NCBI RefSeq assembly: GCF_036417845.1
Contig: NC_089981.1
Coordinates: 77,727,268-77,791,267, forward strand
Direction: 5' to 3'
DNA from: Apteryx mantelli
Taxonomy: Eukaryota > Chordata > Aves > Apterygiformes > Apterygidae
Length of the DNA: 64,000 nucleotides
This document shows positions 42,101 to 57,200 of this stretch, one piece after another; position 1 is the stretch's first letter, and every line of letters starts with the position of its first letter. The position numbers and the translations under genes are program-made. Below the pieces are notes generated by a model, which ran no database searches, was not told the origin of the DNA, and saw nothing but the letters and a program-made list of their open reading frames with translations.

Positions 42101-42603
42101 AGTCTTGGTATACTTAAATTTGGTTTGTGGCTAGCTTTACAAAATGATTTATTAGTTGATTCATTAGACTTGAAAAGGAGAGGGCTATCTCATCTTCCTT
42201 GCCTTAAGATTGACTGACAAAATGAAACTTTCTAGATTGCTGCTGACACTGTGAAAAATCTGTTTCCCTTTCTGCTAGGATGCTAGCGCATTTTGCTTTA
42301 AAAAAGTTTGTAAATGCTAATTAGTGCATTCTCTCTGCTTATTGAAAAGGCTTCTGGACAAATTAATTTGCAACTGTGACTGCGATATGTAATGGTACAT
42401 ACTAGCAATAGTGTTGCACAGTACACAGTCTTAGTTTTTACCTAACATTGACATGTTACGAATTTGAATGTGTAAGTTTAACTTATTATACTGTATTACA
42501 CTTTTTGCATTGTATTTAAATTCTACCTACCTTTTCTCTTTGTTAACATGTGGCAGATTTTCCCAGCACTGGTTGTTTCATTTTTGGAACCTCTTTCTTG
42601 TTT

Positions 42604-42640
42604 AAAAAAGAAAAAAGAAAAAGAAAAAAAAGAAAAAAGG
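42604..42640 (+). repeat. Homopurine tract (A-rich with single G)
   Basis: Thirty-seven purines in a row, (A5-8 G)n. Confidence 0.9.
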
Positions 42641-44642
42641 CTTTACGTTAAGTTGTCCTTTTTTCTGCAACTAGCTAAAGCAGCAGTCCTTTAGTAACTA
42701 TATGGTATTATAGTACGGTGTAATGGTATTGTAGTAGAAGCATATGTAGGTGAGAAATTCAGGTTGGGGGTGTCAGGGAGAACAGAATCTGTTTCTCTCC
42801 TTCTTGTGATGAGCAAGGGACTTGGAGGTAACTGTATTTGAAGTAAGATGAAGATAATCTCATACCTCAACTTCTCTCTTTTTAAGAGTTAGCATACTGA
42901 CAGTCCCTAGTTGTCAGTAAAAATACTGATGACATAGAGAATTGTAAAGGAAGAAATCCTTTGAACTAGCTGTTTTATGTCTGACTTGATACTGGAATCT
43001 CTGCCCAGTTGAGAAGTGCTCTACAGACTGTTCGTCTAGGGTCTTGTCTCAACAGAATGATAATGGGTGACGTTTATCACTATGCTTAATATATTGCTCT
43101 GGGAAGAGTACTGTGAGACAATTCTAGGTTGAAGCTGGAATCCGTATGGCGGACAACGGTCAGATTCTTCTTAAGATGTAGCGGGGAGGTGGGTTTATAT
43201 TTCTCTACATTTAGAGATCACTAAGCTGTGTTAGGCCTCAAAAAAAAGACCCATGTTTCAGTAGCCTATATGAGCTATAAAAATGTTGAGATCTGTAAAG
43301 ATATTCAAAGATTCACTTGCTCTGAAGCAGAGTAAAATATACCTGCATGATTTTGACCAGTTCTTAAACCCGCAGTAACAAGAATTCTACAGCGTTCATA
43401 AATAACTTGTTTTGATGCTTGATTTTCGTTGGATTCCCTAATATCTAACTGAACTGAGTGGGTGGAGGGGGGAGGAGTAAGATGTTTGCTGTTATCTACT
43501 GCAGTTTTAGAGAATAGTTGACTATTGCCTTTTTTTTTATGCTTTTACATATTTGAAAACTTGTTAGTTTGTCCTCTCATTTTTCCTAAAGTAAAGAAAT
43601 GTAGTTCTTCTAACCTTTCTCCTCAGATCACCACTTCTAAATTTCTGATTGCTCTTGTCAATATTAGCTTCAATTAATTTGCATTTTCATTTGCAGTACC
43701 TAAACTAGATATAGTACTTCTGTCATGATTTCAGTGTAGAATAAAGGAGAATAATTGCCTACTACGTCTATCTTCTAATACTCTTGCTAACGTATTGCAG
43801 AATGTTGACATTTTTGAATCCTTCTCATAGTGTTGACTCATTTGATTTGCTTCCTATCATATTGCTACTTTTCTCCATGTTATCTGGGCTCTATTTCTTT
43901 GTTTATAAAATTGCCAAGTAGCATTTGTATTGAATTTTATTCAATTAAGTTTGAGTGTTTTTATTTCCAATGCTGTTCTGCATACTGTAAATAACTCTCT
44001 TCCAGTCTTGATGTCCTTAACTGATTTGAAGTGTATGCTCATCTGTTATCAAAAATATCTCATAAAACTTAAACCATAGTTACTTAGCTTTCTTGTAGGT
44101 GTGTCACATCACACGGGACTTAACAAAAGCCTTATTAATGTCAAGGCATTGTATTTGCTGCTGAGCTTTTTTCTTAATATAGTTATTTGTCAGAAGACAG
44201 ATTGTTTTGATGCTTGCTTTTGGCAAATTCACCTTGTGTGGGTTTTTTCCCTTTACTGTTTAAGTGCTTATAGACTGATTTGTTTCAGTGTTTTTGATAC
44301 CAAAGAAAGGTTGACTATTATGATTGTGTAATTCTACTATAAGGTGTTCTGCATTGGAATGTTTATTTATACTAGACTCAAAACATCAGTGTTATTGCCA
44401 AAGAGATGATGTACAAAGCTGACTATTTAGAATACTGCAGCAAAGACATCAAAACTTTCCTCAAAGGTATCTGGTGCCTGCAACTGGGAAGATGCTCTTT
44501 TTCTGTGCTATAGGCATTCACATAGTCCTCATTTGTTCGGATATCCTGGATGTGACATTCTGTAAACCTATTTTGGCCCTCTTAAAAGGGATGATGCAAT
44601 TTTTTCCAAGAAATTCCTTAATTTCTTTGTGAGGAATTTCTT

Positions 44643-44672
44643 TTCTATTTTGTTAGATTCTATTTTGTTAGA
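44643..44672. repeat. Perfect 15-base tandem duplication
   Basis: TTCTATTTTGTTAGA occurs twice in a row without mismatch. Confidence 0.9.
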
Positions 44673-45373
44673 AGCACTGTTAGGTTGGGACTGGATTTAC
44701 TAGTCCTGTGGTGGGTGGTAATGTGGCTGGATCAGTACTATTTTACCTGTTTATTCATACTCATGAAGGTATTCGAAGGGCTTTTGGAAACTTGTTTCAA
44801 GTCTTTAAAGGATGGATATACTTAAGAGCTCGAGTTTTATGATGTAGATAGATGATCTCTTTCCTAATTCTAGCTGGGCCTTATTAAGGACTGCCATGAC
44901 ATATTACAAAATGCCCCTGTAGAATTTACTGAAGGCTCTTTTTGTTACTTCTTTCCTTCAATGACAGTTCCAAAGGAAACAGTGAAAAGGTAGTATAGAT
45001 TACAGCAATATGGGTAAGCTTAAGAGTTTAAATCTTTGTCATGAGGCTGATATAGCAGAGCTGTGACTGGCTTGAGCAAGAGGAACTCTGAAGAATAAAA
45101 AGCTGTTTAAAAATGATACAGATATTAAATATCTTACTGTGGAAGAGAATAGAATATTTGCACTTGATGAAGCTTAGAAGATGGTTGTTCTTTGGGAGCT
45201 ACTTCTGGGTTTGAGGATATTGGTATTAGGTTTTAGTGCTTTTTACCTTTTCTAGTCTGTGCTTCAAGCCCACGTCACAACTGTCTGGCTTCAGTAAGCT
45301 ATTGCAGTGCATCCTTTGAAGGACTGCTCTCTTAAGGTAATGATGACATGGTTCGTGTATCTATGGCTGCCTG

Positions 45374-45419
45374 TTTGGCCAGCATGTTCCAGAAAGAATA
45401 CTAAGCTATGCTGGCCAAA
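45374..45419. repeat. Perfect 12-base inverted repeat (stem-loop)
   Basis: TTTGGCCAGCAT at 45374-45385 is the exact reverse complement of ATGCTGGCCAAA at 45408-45419, with a 22-base loop. Confidence 0.85.
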
Positions 45420-46191
45420 TCTCAAAACTGGTAGACAGTATTTTATATGTACTATTATTTATTTTATTTTTATTTTTTGGTCACTGCAAGTAGAATTTTT
45501 CATTTGTTGCTTTGTATTAAAATACATTTGTTGTAATATTGCACTCATTAAGTCAGCTGGTGGAATTAATATAAAGCCATTGATTGTGAAGCTTGTTCTC
45601 TGCAAACTGACAAAATTCTAGTCAAATGTTTCATAGATGCAAATAATGGCCACTTATGTGACACAAACATTTCTGTGCCTATTGTGAGTTTTCTGGGCCA
45701 GCTTTGTCAGAATATTTACAGAAGGGTTGTACTATGTTCTTGAATAGCAAGGAGCTTGTACTACACTGACATCTGGCAATCTGCGAACTTATAAAGTACG
45801 TTGAAGATGTTTCAAACTCTGTTTAGAGGTTGCCTAGACCCATCTCAGAGGATTACAAGCCATAATTGTCATCTTTGATGTTCTAAAATAAAATTTAACA
45901 CCCTACTTTGAAGTTTTGTTGTAGTTCTCTGGCTAAAAGCAACCAACTGTAGTACTTTCTTTGGAATGATGTGTATCCAAAGGCCAGTTGCTGTCAAACT
46001 GTCCTGACTATGAGTTGACACAGTTGGACAAACTGCTATTTGAAAATGGTCAGGGAAAGTCAAGGCTTTTCATCCTATTAATGCCTTCCACTCTTAGAAA
46101 GCTTAAGGAAATGAAACAGTAACATTACTTCAACTTACAGCTTGTTATATTTAATGCTATCTTGCTGTATCCTTCTAAGAAATGTAATGTG

Positions 46192-46209
46192 TTTTTTTTT
46201 TTTTTTTTT
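46192..46209. repeat. Poly(T) run
   Basis: Eighteen T in a row in WDR20 intron 1. Confidence 0.9.
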
Positions 46210-49200
46210 AACTCCTCTGCCTCATCCCACTTGTAAGTCCAAATGAATGTGCAGTCCCTCTTCTGAGTCCCCTCATGTTTCTTATCCTCTATAACTAAAA
46301 TAAAGTGACTGGTTTTGCTTGTTTTGGCTCCTGTTTAAGAGACAGTTGGTAGTCCGAATGTAGCCTTGTAGTCTTTGGGCAGGGCCACCAGTCACTACAT
46401 CTTTTATATGATAGTATCATAACTTGATGTTTGAATTCTGCTCTTTCCTGATTCAGTAAAGCCCTTTGAAAAGGTGTGAATGACAAATCTCTACTGATTT
46501 CAGTTTTGGTTTACCAACTTTAATCGGTCTTTAATTTCATGAGTTAATAATAAAGCTCTCAGGTGGCCATAATGGTCAAAGAAAGAATACTTCTGATTTT
46601 TAGAACCTGTGCTGTTAAATCTGCATGGTATTGGAAAGCAGTTGTATTGAACAGTTCTTGTTTTAATAAAGCCTAATTTTTGTACACCTAGAGAATGTGA
46701 AGTGCTGTATTATACTAAATGCTAGTCTAAGTGAGAAATTTAACTTAAAAATGCCCTGGAGTAGGGAGAAAAACTGTGTGAATGTTGGATGTTATGAACA
46801 AACTTCATTATCCCCAGTCTCTTAAGAATAGAAAATGTAATTACGATTCATCTGTGCTGGAAGTTTCCAAACACTTTGTCAGGAGAGTGATATCGCATAA
46901 AACTTTCAGAGCACTCCAGTTTATGGCTTTAGTACTCCCCCTCAACTAAAAAAAGAGGAAGCAGTGAGAGCAGGACACTGAGTGGATGCCAATATATTTT
47001 GAAACTATCTGTTAAAAGTCCGCAAGAGTCTTGTGAAATAAACTATTGTAATGATGCCTTAAGGACACTTTAGCCTGCACAAACAGTCACAGGGATAACT
47101 CAGTAAATCTGAATAACATAAACGTCTTCTCTTTCTGACTTACAAATGTAAACATGCTAGTAACAAATACATAATCTTACAAGTCATAGCCTTGTCGTAT
47201 TTTACTGTGACAGTTTACTCCTAAGGATTTTTTTTTTGTCATAGTTTTTTGTAAACAAGACTCCTCCAGAAGCTGTGCAAGCCTACTTTATATTTGAGGT
47301 GGGTGTTGGAGCATTACCTTGGTATAAGTTTGAAGTTATAATTAAAACTAAATTTTGTCAGTTGTTGTAAAGTATTTGTTTGGTGTCTCATTGTTTTTCT
47401 TAGTTACTGTCCACAGTGTCGCTGCAAAAAAATAGTTAATTATGCAGTGAAATTTTTAAGTCATGTTCATCAGATCTAAGTATAGTTTAGATGTTTGGTT
47501 TTGCATAATTTCGTGGTCTGAATGGCTTATGTTGCCTCTAAAATTAAATTCAACTTTAATAGTGTATTGTGAAGCCACATGCCTAGCTTGCCTCTTCCTT
47601 CATATTCCCTCCTTTTTTTCCTAATAGAGTCTACATGGTAAACAGTTGGATGTGTTTTCAGACTCTCTTTATTTTCAAATGAAAATATTCTTGGAACCCC
47701 TGCAGAATTAACAAATACTATTTTTGAACCTTTTTAATGGGAGAGTGGGCTAGAGACCATCGGTAGCTAGCTGTTTACACTTTTGAGTGTTCATCAAAAG
47801 GGTCTATCCTTAAAAAGTGATTTATGAGGGCAGGATTATTTGCATAGTTATGCAATACCACTTTTCAAGTTTGATACCAAGTATGCTCTAGAATGCAGTA
47901 TTTCTTATGTGTATTGTAGCTACAGCTCATCTTGTTTGTCTCAATATGTATCAAATCAAATGATTACTTCATTGCTTATAAATAAATTGAGATTTAATAA
48001 AAAAAATCATATGCCTCTTCAGTGTGAAATATTAATCCAGGAGGATGTTTCTTCCAAAGCAGACTTGCAGAAATGCAGGGTGGAGCTTGCAAAAGAGAGA
48101 TGCTTGGGTTGACTAAATGTCTAGGGAGTTATTACTATTTAATAGCATTGGCTATATATCTCAACAGGAGACTATGGGCAAAATTTTGCTGTTATTCTTA
48201 AATATCTTGTGCTCCATCCCTTTCCCAAATAAAACTATCCAGTTATATTCATCAGTTTAATGCATAAGGATGGCCTACCTTTCTTGTTTTCAGCAGTGAA
48301 GCTCTGTTCCCTTGTACAGAATAACTTATGGCTCTGAGACATGTATGGTTAGCAAACACCTGCAAAGTTTTAAGATGCTTTTTTTTCTGGTTGAAGTTCC
48401 TGGCCTTATAACACAGTTGGCAGAATAGACTCTGTACCTGTAAATCAGCTGCTCAAGCCTAGTTCTGTGTTTTAGCCAAAATGCAGCAGCTTTGTCTAAG
48501 TTAATGCACTAGACTGTGAAGTGAGATGGTTAAGCATGGGCACATGCTGCCACTCTGGAAGCTGAGAGATGAGGCAGATAACTGTTCTGAACAACTCATA
48601 CAGAGGTCCAGTGAAGCTGCCTTTAGTGAGACTTCAGATGATTCATGCTTTTTCTCATAATTAGAGAAGAGTAGCAGTGTGTTTGCTGTCCTTTAAGCTG
48701 CTGCAGGCTTTTGAGAGGCATACTCTAACTCTGTGGTACACTGTAGCACTATTTATTGGTCTCCTTTCTGTCTCTCTGAGCAAGTTAACCCTTGTTGCAA
48801 CAAGGATTTGGCCAGCACTGTTCTGGTTGGTGTGAATATTGGTTTTTGTTAGTCCTAAACTGATTGAGGCTTTGCTGTACATCAAAGGGGCAGGCTAGTC
48901 AGATCAGTGCTCTGAGAAGCCAAGTCTTATGATGCTAGAAACTGCTTTTGGCATGCTTTCTCTTCCGTTATTTGGGAACCCCTGCTTCTTTTGCATCACA
49001 TCTGATTAGTAGGTGTCCTGTAACTTGGACACTTCCAGTGCAAGTTGCTAGAAAGGAGAATTTAGATTTGGAAAATCTGCTGATTAAAGATATGATTATT
49101 TTTTGATGGAAGAAATCCCTAATATGGGTAGTATTATTATGCCAGTATCAATGGGCGGGATGATTGAATAGCTGGTCTGTGTTCTGTTACTAGCCTAGCT

Positions 49201-50878
49201 GCATTCGGTTCCCTGCTCTAGTGCAGGCTTCTGTTGCCACCTTTAGCAAATCACCTGAAACATAGGCAGTTAGTCAGTCACCAGGACAACTGCCTGCAGT
49301 AGGTGACAAGAGGTAGCTTGAGCACTCACTCCCTCTTGCACTTCGGACAAAAATCAGTGTGAGGAAAGAGACAATGGTATGTCATCATTTGGTAAATTAA
49401 ACATTTTTAGTCCTTTAATGATCACTCTTTAAGAAAGTGATTAATAGCAGTCAAAAGGATTTTCTTCGCATAGTATCTGTGTCAGTGAAACTGTCAGCTC
49501 TTACAATTCCTTAAAGGATCTATACCTTGCTTATTTTAAAATAAGGCTGTTGGAAAACTTGTTCTGAAGTTGGGGAATGTACTGTCTTTTGCTCTAAAAC
49601 TAACGAAACAGGATTCTGGTTTGCAAACTAGGAGATAGCCTAGATCCTGTACATGTGAGATTGCAGGAAAGTCTGGTTTTGTTGCAGTGAATCTGTGTTA
49701 GGGATTTGGTTCTCAGTATTTGTTTTCAAGTAGTGTATGCTCCTGTTTTTCCTCTGAATGTATGAAGTATTTGGTCTGTAACCCTTTTTGCCTCACAGTA
49801 TTGGGTTGTTATGAAATGTCGTCAACCACAGAAGGAAGATGCATTGCAAATTAACAACTTTAGGATAAGAGTTAAGGCAAATATGTTCTTTCATCTGTAT
49901 GTTACCAAATATGACCACAAAAAGGATAAACTAATGGGCCTCATTTTGGTGTTGGAGCATAAGTTATGTGTTTGGTAGATAATTTATTCACATAACTTCT
50001 GTAGAGCTGTTCTGGGACTCCTGGAATAACAGCCAGTTACAACTTATTTTTAGTATAAAAGTAATTAGGTCTTTGTTCTAGTAATATTTTGTTAACATGC
50101 TGCAACATGATGAAGTTATTGGCTTAATAAAAATACTGTATCAAAAATGCCTGACGTTCCGGTGGAACTTGCAAAATACAACCATAGACAGAAAAGACAC
50201 AATTCTGACTTCCTGCACAGACACATTATTGTGTTGTATTTGACTCTTACTGAGCTGTGTAAGGAAAGAAATATAAATTGATTAACAATTACTGCTACAG
50301 TGAAATGAGTTTCTATAGCAACAACGCAACACAGGGTACTATTATTCAGTCTGCTTTTCTGTAACAGATAATTTTTTCTTACAAGCGGTGAATTCGCTCT
50401 GTTGGAATAAAACATTGCTTTGTTATAGCAACAGATAATCCTGAGCTCTTGTGCTTTTTTTTTTTATTTTATAAATAACTTTTCCTCCTCTTATGTGCTG
50501 AAAGGGGGGTGGGGAAACACTCCTTACTACTTGTCTGTATGTTATTTAGTATAATGGAGTTATACTGGATGTGTCACTATGCAGTATGAATTTATACTTC
50601 ATTTCTATTTGTTGACAAGACTGTAAGCAACTATGAACTTGCTCTAGTTTGATAAGAATGATCGTATGATAACTTGCAAATTTCAAGTAAATCAACTAAT
50701 AGTTACATCTTAATGAACCAAATAGCTATATTGATTCTTTGCATCAACTAGTGTTTGAGTTTTGTTGTGTGTATATGCAAATAGATTTTTTTTATACTTG
50801 TGAATGCCCTTAGAGAAAGGGACGTTCTACTTTAAGCTTCTGTTAAGATTGGAGCTAAGTGTATTGTCAAGGGACTGC

Positions 50879-50907
50879 TTTTTTTTTTTGCTTTTTTTTT
50901 TTTTTTT
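50879..50907. repeat. Interrupted poly(T) tract
   Basis: T11, then GC, then T16. It may mark the tail of an old retroposon, but no body is visible. Confidence 0.8.
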
Positions 50908-51221
50908 GCACCATAAAACACACTTTTAAAGCCAACAGCTTTTGAGCGTTCTTGTATCTTGGTATTTTTGAAGTTAGAACAGATGTGATTTGAACAGCTT
51001 CAGTTATGCAGCTAGAGTGGTCTTAGTCTTTGAAATTAATTTTGTGTAAAGTACTTTAAGAAAAGTTTGATTTGGATATGTGATCACTTGAATGAAACAG
51101 CAAAAATAACTGTTCTGTCTCCAGAAAGCTGTCAAGCCATATATACACAGTCTACCTCAAAGGACTGTAAATCCATAGTATACTGGCACTATCAATAGTT
51201 GTGTATATATTGTTAAACTGC

Positions 51222-51256
51222 TTTTTATTTTATTTTATTTATTTATTTATTTTTTT
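51222..51256. repeat. TTTTA/TTTA simple repeat
   Basis: Units of TTTTA change to TTTA and end in a T run. Confidence 0.9.
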
Positions 51257-54200
51257 GATCCTCTGAGAGAACTCTACTAATGTTTTAGAGAAGAGAAGAA
51301 TAAGGCTCAAAGCTAAAGTGAAAGTAATGACTTGGACCAAGGCTTTGAAGGTGTGACTGTCTGGAACGGTAGCCAAACAGGTCAGGTAACTTTTGTGTGT
51401 GCGTGGGGAGGAGATGGACAAGTCAGAGATGACACTATCATTAAGTCAAGCAATGTTTTCAGGTTGCTCCAAGTTTGGGCGTGAGCATCTAAATAGCAGT
51501 CTGCCTGCTCTAATTTAAATGAGTGTCACCTTTAATAGTTATAATTTTCTAACCAGTTTTTCTTAGAGATGAGCCACTTTAAACCATTTGCCAGTGAAAG
51601 TAACCAAGTGTTTAACAAGTGTGCCAACTGAGCCAGTGAACCGAATGAGCACGCTTGCTGAATTGTACCAGCATGTTGTTTTAGTAGGAATCCACTTGAG
51701 ATTTACATACCTATTTTCCTTGATTTGTTTCTTACACCTAGTGCATATCTTATCTTTGTTCAGCTCGTCTGTGTCATGCCTCATTCAGCATTAAAAACAA
51801 GTGAGGAAGGACTGACTGTAAGTGTAGACAACTGTGACTAGACTGTAGGAGTAAGAGGAAGTGAAAGGATCCATTGGAGGATAAGGAGCAAGAATGCGAT
51901 CAGAAAAATAACTATTCCCGTTTCACTGTAGAGGTACGAATCTGTTATAACCTGCTAGATTGTAACCCTTCAGAAAGGAGTTACGGTTAGCTACGCATAA
52001 ATCTTAGGTGAACCTTGCAGAACTTAATTACGATGTCATCAAGGAAAGATGCAATTGTTACAGTGTACTTAATTGTCTCGATTCCCCAAAAGTGAAGAGA
52101 CTAAAATATGTGCTTCAGTGCATTCCAAACTGTATGTAAGGTGATATATCTCTTTATATGGTGATAGTCCATAAGCAGTATTACAGCATGAGCTTCATTC
52201 AACACGTGCAGGTATTCAGTATGTTCTCTACTATTCTGAAGTGAATTGCTTTTTAATTCACCATGTTTTTAACAGTGAACATTTCTGCTAAAAACCCTCT
52301 GACTGCCTGTAAGGCAGGCAGGTATTTTCTTCAGGCTTTTCCTCCATTATATTTAGGTAGAAAAACACGCGACAGTGCTAATCTTAAACAAACAAACCCA
52401 CAGTGCTGAGTACATGAAAAAGAATTAGAGAGAAGATTTGTTTGTAATGGTATCTGTAATGGTTTATTTGTTTGTAATTGTATAAAACTGAGAAGAATTC
52501 TCATCTGTTTAGTTTCTTTCAGCTTTAGCTTTTGAAATTCTGAGGAAGGTTTCTGAGGAAGGAAGATTTCTATATTAGATTTTTTTTTCTTATATAAAAT
52601 AAAGCATCGTCTCTCTGCATTGTAGTCTGAGGAAAAGTATTAATGTATAATGCTTTTTATATAAACAGCTTTATTTGAAGTTCAGGTTCTCAACCTTTCT
52701 AGTCTAATACTCTGGCAGTAAGGGAGGATTGGAACCATCATTATTTAGTTTCAAAATTCACTGTCTGGGTATTGAAGGTCTCCTCTGCACTAATATCTCA
52801 AACAGTTTATATGTCATTAATAATGTGTTCAAACATATCACATACGTACTTGTCCAAACTGGCAACTTTAGAGAAAACTGCCAAATATGGTGGAAGTGCT
52901 CAAATAGATATAGTAGATATTTTACCTGAGGGAGGTCTAGTACCTTAAACTTATTGTGCTCTAAAATGAGAGAGAATCAAAACACTTAGTTTCCAATTTC
53001 TTATTTATTTTTATATATCTTGCTGACTACAGGAATTGTGACAGCTGTTGAAGGAGGACTTCTAGTTGAGCTCTTCTTCTAGGAATGTTTTTAGAAATGC
53101 TTAATGTTTTCATTGGTGACCTTTGGACAAAGAAGTAAGATCACATACAGAATCACAAAATTCTCTTAATAAATTTGGAAGGCATCACTGTTCATAATCA
53201 GAATATTAAATGGAGAAACAAGCTGATATCAGAATAACAGGTGAGGTGAAACTTCATTGGGAAAGTGTGTACTTGAGTAGTTCTTGCTTCAGCCTGAAAA
53301 CTTTTAGAAGAGGATAACCAGAGTGTGATGCTGATTACAAGCTGAGCCAGTTCGTGGTGCAGCTGTTAAGGGCAGGAGATGAATGCAGTTCTAAGATGTA
53401 TCAAATGAAGCTTACCAGGAGAAATAGGGGAGTGTCTTTAGTGCCACTAAAGAGATGTCTTTAATATTGTGTAAAATTCTGGTTGCTCATGTTGATGAAG
53501 GTGAATTCACTAGGATTAGGAAAAGATAGCATCTAATGTAAAGTTGGAGGAGGAAGAAGAGTGTGATTTTTAACTAGCCTAGCAGAGCAATCACTCTTTC
53601 TTTCCTTTCATTCTCTGAACACCTTAGAAGTGTGGAAAGTGTGAAGCACATACAAGAATAAACAGGTAAAAAAAATTGGCCAGTAACATTGTTGCTTACA
53701 GTAGTTGAGATCCTGCCTAAAACTTCTTGCAGACTGGGATATTACCCAGTGACAGTGCTGGTAGCATTTTGTGTTCTTTTTGGATAGTCGTATCCAGTTA
53801 GCTCTATAAAGGGATCTTATGTTGGTATGAGCACACATACAGCAAAACCATTCCTAAGTTAGTGCCTTTTTGGCAATGTGTTTTGTCTGTGTGTCATTTA
53901 GGATTTCTGGGAGAACAACCTGAATGTTCTTAAGTCTGTCCTGACTCTTTTGCCATGAATTACAGGAGAGCTGTGACTTTTTGAGTACCTGAGAATAGGG
54001 TGGTGAATTGTGGGCAAATAGTGAAAACTTAACATGAGAAATCTTTAACCTATGTATTTAGTACGATGCCACTGGTTTACTGACTTCAGGGAAACATTAG
54101 ATGTACTTCTTGATTTGTGTTCCTTGACAAGGTGGCAAGTCCACCTGAAAGTGCTGTGAAACACAGGTGAGGTTCTGGGGTCAGAGGAGGAACCAAGTTA

Positions 54201-57200
54201 GAGACACCATCTGGGTAGGACCACTGGTTAATTGCATGATGAATTTGTTTGGGGAAAAGGCAATGTGGGCTATAAAACTGAGGTAGCATGTTTGTTTTGT
54301 GATATGGATGCTGCCTCTGAAATTGTACAAGAGATGTAGAAGAAGTTTCTATGTAGAAGTAGGGTGCTGTGGGGCTGTAGCTGCAGCTGGCTGCAATTTC
54401 AGGAGTATAATTTAGCTGCATTTAGGAATGCAGCTAGCTTGATGCAAAAGCTTTCTGTATTGTGGTATGGATAGCATCAGTATTAAAACTGTGACAATTG
54501 TGAAATCTGTGTCAAGTTCATTCTTACGTGTTGACCACAGTATTGAACTGAGTACCAATAACTTGTCTAAAATTTCTTCTCTGTCAGTATGCAGATCTAA
54601 GACGATTACCTGAGCTGCTTCCTGAATTATGTAAACTAGTGTCTGGAAGTATATTATTTTGAAGAGGTCAGGATCACTGTATTCAAATGTTGGATGACTT
54701 TTTTTTTTTTGTCTGTTAATGTTTTAGGTGCCTCTCTGTTAATTTCTCCCACAAAGACAGAGTTGACACAAAACAAAAAGCTTGCATGGTGAAGTTCAGA
54801 AGTACTTTTACACATGCTGAGAGCCAGTCATTTTCCCTCAAGTTGGGAAAAGAAGGAGAGAGGAGAGAAAGGGGGAATAAATAGTACAAAATTTTCCCTA
54901 AATGAGTGGAGGACACTGCCAGATCTTCCATGAATCCCAATTATGCAAAACTTACTCTTAATTCAGAAAAATCCTGCTCTTTGGCCGGCCCTGCTGTAAG
55001 CTATAGCTAATAGTTGAACAGCTGTATAATGAAAATACTGTAGTGTACGAGGTTACAGACTCTACTGGAAGTACAGAACAGATTTTAAGAAGAGGCAGAG
55101 CATTTCATTCGAAAGCTTCTTAGAGCTTAGCCAGATACAAAGAATGAAGAAATTATAGTTGGATTTGTATGATTGTCAGTATCTCTGTGGTACCTGGCAG
55201 GGCTATACCTCACTGGCTTTCAGATCCAGATGGGAAAATGGAATGCCAGATACTGAGATGCTGGAGCCAGTAAAGCCCAGTGAAAAGATGGAAGTACAGC
55301 TGACCCAGCATGCTCTTTCCACAGTATCTGCAATGTTTTATAGTAATTACATATCAGTAGTTTTCTAAGCAAGCTACAGGGTTTTTTGTTGTTGTTTGTT
55401 TGAGATTTTCTTGGAAACAGTTTTCCTTATTGTAAGTCTGCTTTTGTGTAACATGCCTTAAAGATCAGATTTTCTCCTGTCTTTAACCATAAGCGGAGTA
55501 AAGGATTAGAGTTTCTTGAATAGTAGTATTAGGTAGTAGTGGGTTCATTGACTTGATTTTAAAAAAAGGGGTTGGCTGGTCACCTTGTTTTATAATTATA
55601 TGCAGCAGTGAGACTGAACCAACCAAGCAATCTGTTCTTGCAAATCTTTTTCATGATTTCTTCATCCGTTCTTTACTTTTATATACATTTTAGTACACTG
55701 TAAGATGTTAGATATAGTTTTCTGGGAATTAGGGAAGATTCCAGGAGCTTGCACAGATGTTTTCTTATTCATGATCCCATATTTGATCAGTGTTTGAAGA
55801 AAGATCTTTCTTCAAAATGGAAACTAAGAGAAGTTAACAACTGTGGCTTGGCTTAGCCCTACTAATATTATTTCTAAAACTTCAAGATAGCTGGTTACCT
55901 GGTCCCTCTTGTACTAGATGAATCAGAACATATGGACCATTTTTCATCAGATTAATCTTTAATATATGGAAACTTGGTCTTTTTCATTTAAATGCACTCT
56001 TCAAACAAGTTTTCCTTTCTACTACGATTGCAAAATCTTGATTCACAGGAGAGAAGGTTATATACTGTCAAACAGAGACTCTTTGCTCATTCTAGTGTAG
56101 CTCCTTGTATCTTGAATATACCTGCTTCCTCACGTCTGAGTGCGTTCTCTCTATTTAGTAGCTATTTATGCACATCTTTGCAATGGAGTTTCCCCATCCC
56201 CCCCATCTTAACAACAGAAAAACCTTGAGGTTTATAACACTAGATTTAAAGCAATTCCTTCGGTATGAGAATTGCTCAGTTTACTCACTGGAATACAGTA
56301 AGATGTTAATGTGCCTTGATCACTATGCAACACTAAACAGTTAAACAGAATTTCAAGTAGAGGCTCAGCCTGCTTGGTTACCATGGCAAACACAGTAGGA
56401 AGTTCATGCCAAAGTTTGGAAACTAAGATACACAGAAGAAAACTTCCAAACTGAAATAGTCACTGTGGAGAATAAATGTAATCAACATTATCTGAGCCCC
56501 TTTTGCAAAGAATTCTGCTTTAAAAATCCCATTTTTTGTCAAGCCAACATTAATTCTCAATTCTGAATTTTTATATAAAGCAGGCAGTAGGTGCACACAG
56601 GGAAAAGTGAAATTCTTTGTTTGCTTGCCCTCTAACTGTAAGGACATTCAGTGACTAGAATAGCCTCTTCGAGCCAGATAAATTACTTCAGTACAGTAAT
56701 CTAGGTTTATGTATTTTGTGTGCCACATCTTTTAACAGATGTGCTCTCGATAGTTTTTTGTTTGTTTGTTTGTTTAATGACTCGTATATGTAAGAGCTCT
56801 TAAAATATTTAATTCACTTTCCCACAGTTGTTTGTCTTAAGGCTTGCTGACTGTAACAAATGAGGTCTGTATGTTGGGATCTTGATGGGATAATTTCCAG
56901 ATTGATGAGTTCCCTATGTAATTAACAGTCTTTGAGCCTTCTATGAACACAGTATTTCTTAATATAGTTATGTCGGTATATTGTGGCTGAATCGGATATT
57001 TTTGCATCTGGCTTACTGTACAGTTTTCCATAGATATCACATGCAAATCGTACAGTTATTTTCTCTTTCTGAATTTAAATTAGTACGTATATTTACAGGT
57101 GTCTTTTCCAAAAATCTCATTCCCCCCAAAAGGGATGCAGTGTTATACAGTAAGAGGTCAACCTGTGACTTGAGAGAGACACTACTTCTAAAAATTTCCT

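Noticed and set aside
54086-54421. 111-codon minus-strand frame in WDR20 intron 1
   Set aside because: No splice context and no recognisable protein. A frame of this length is expected by chance in 26 kb.
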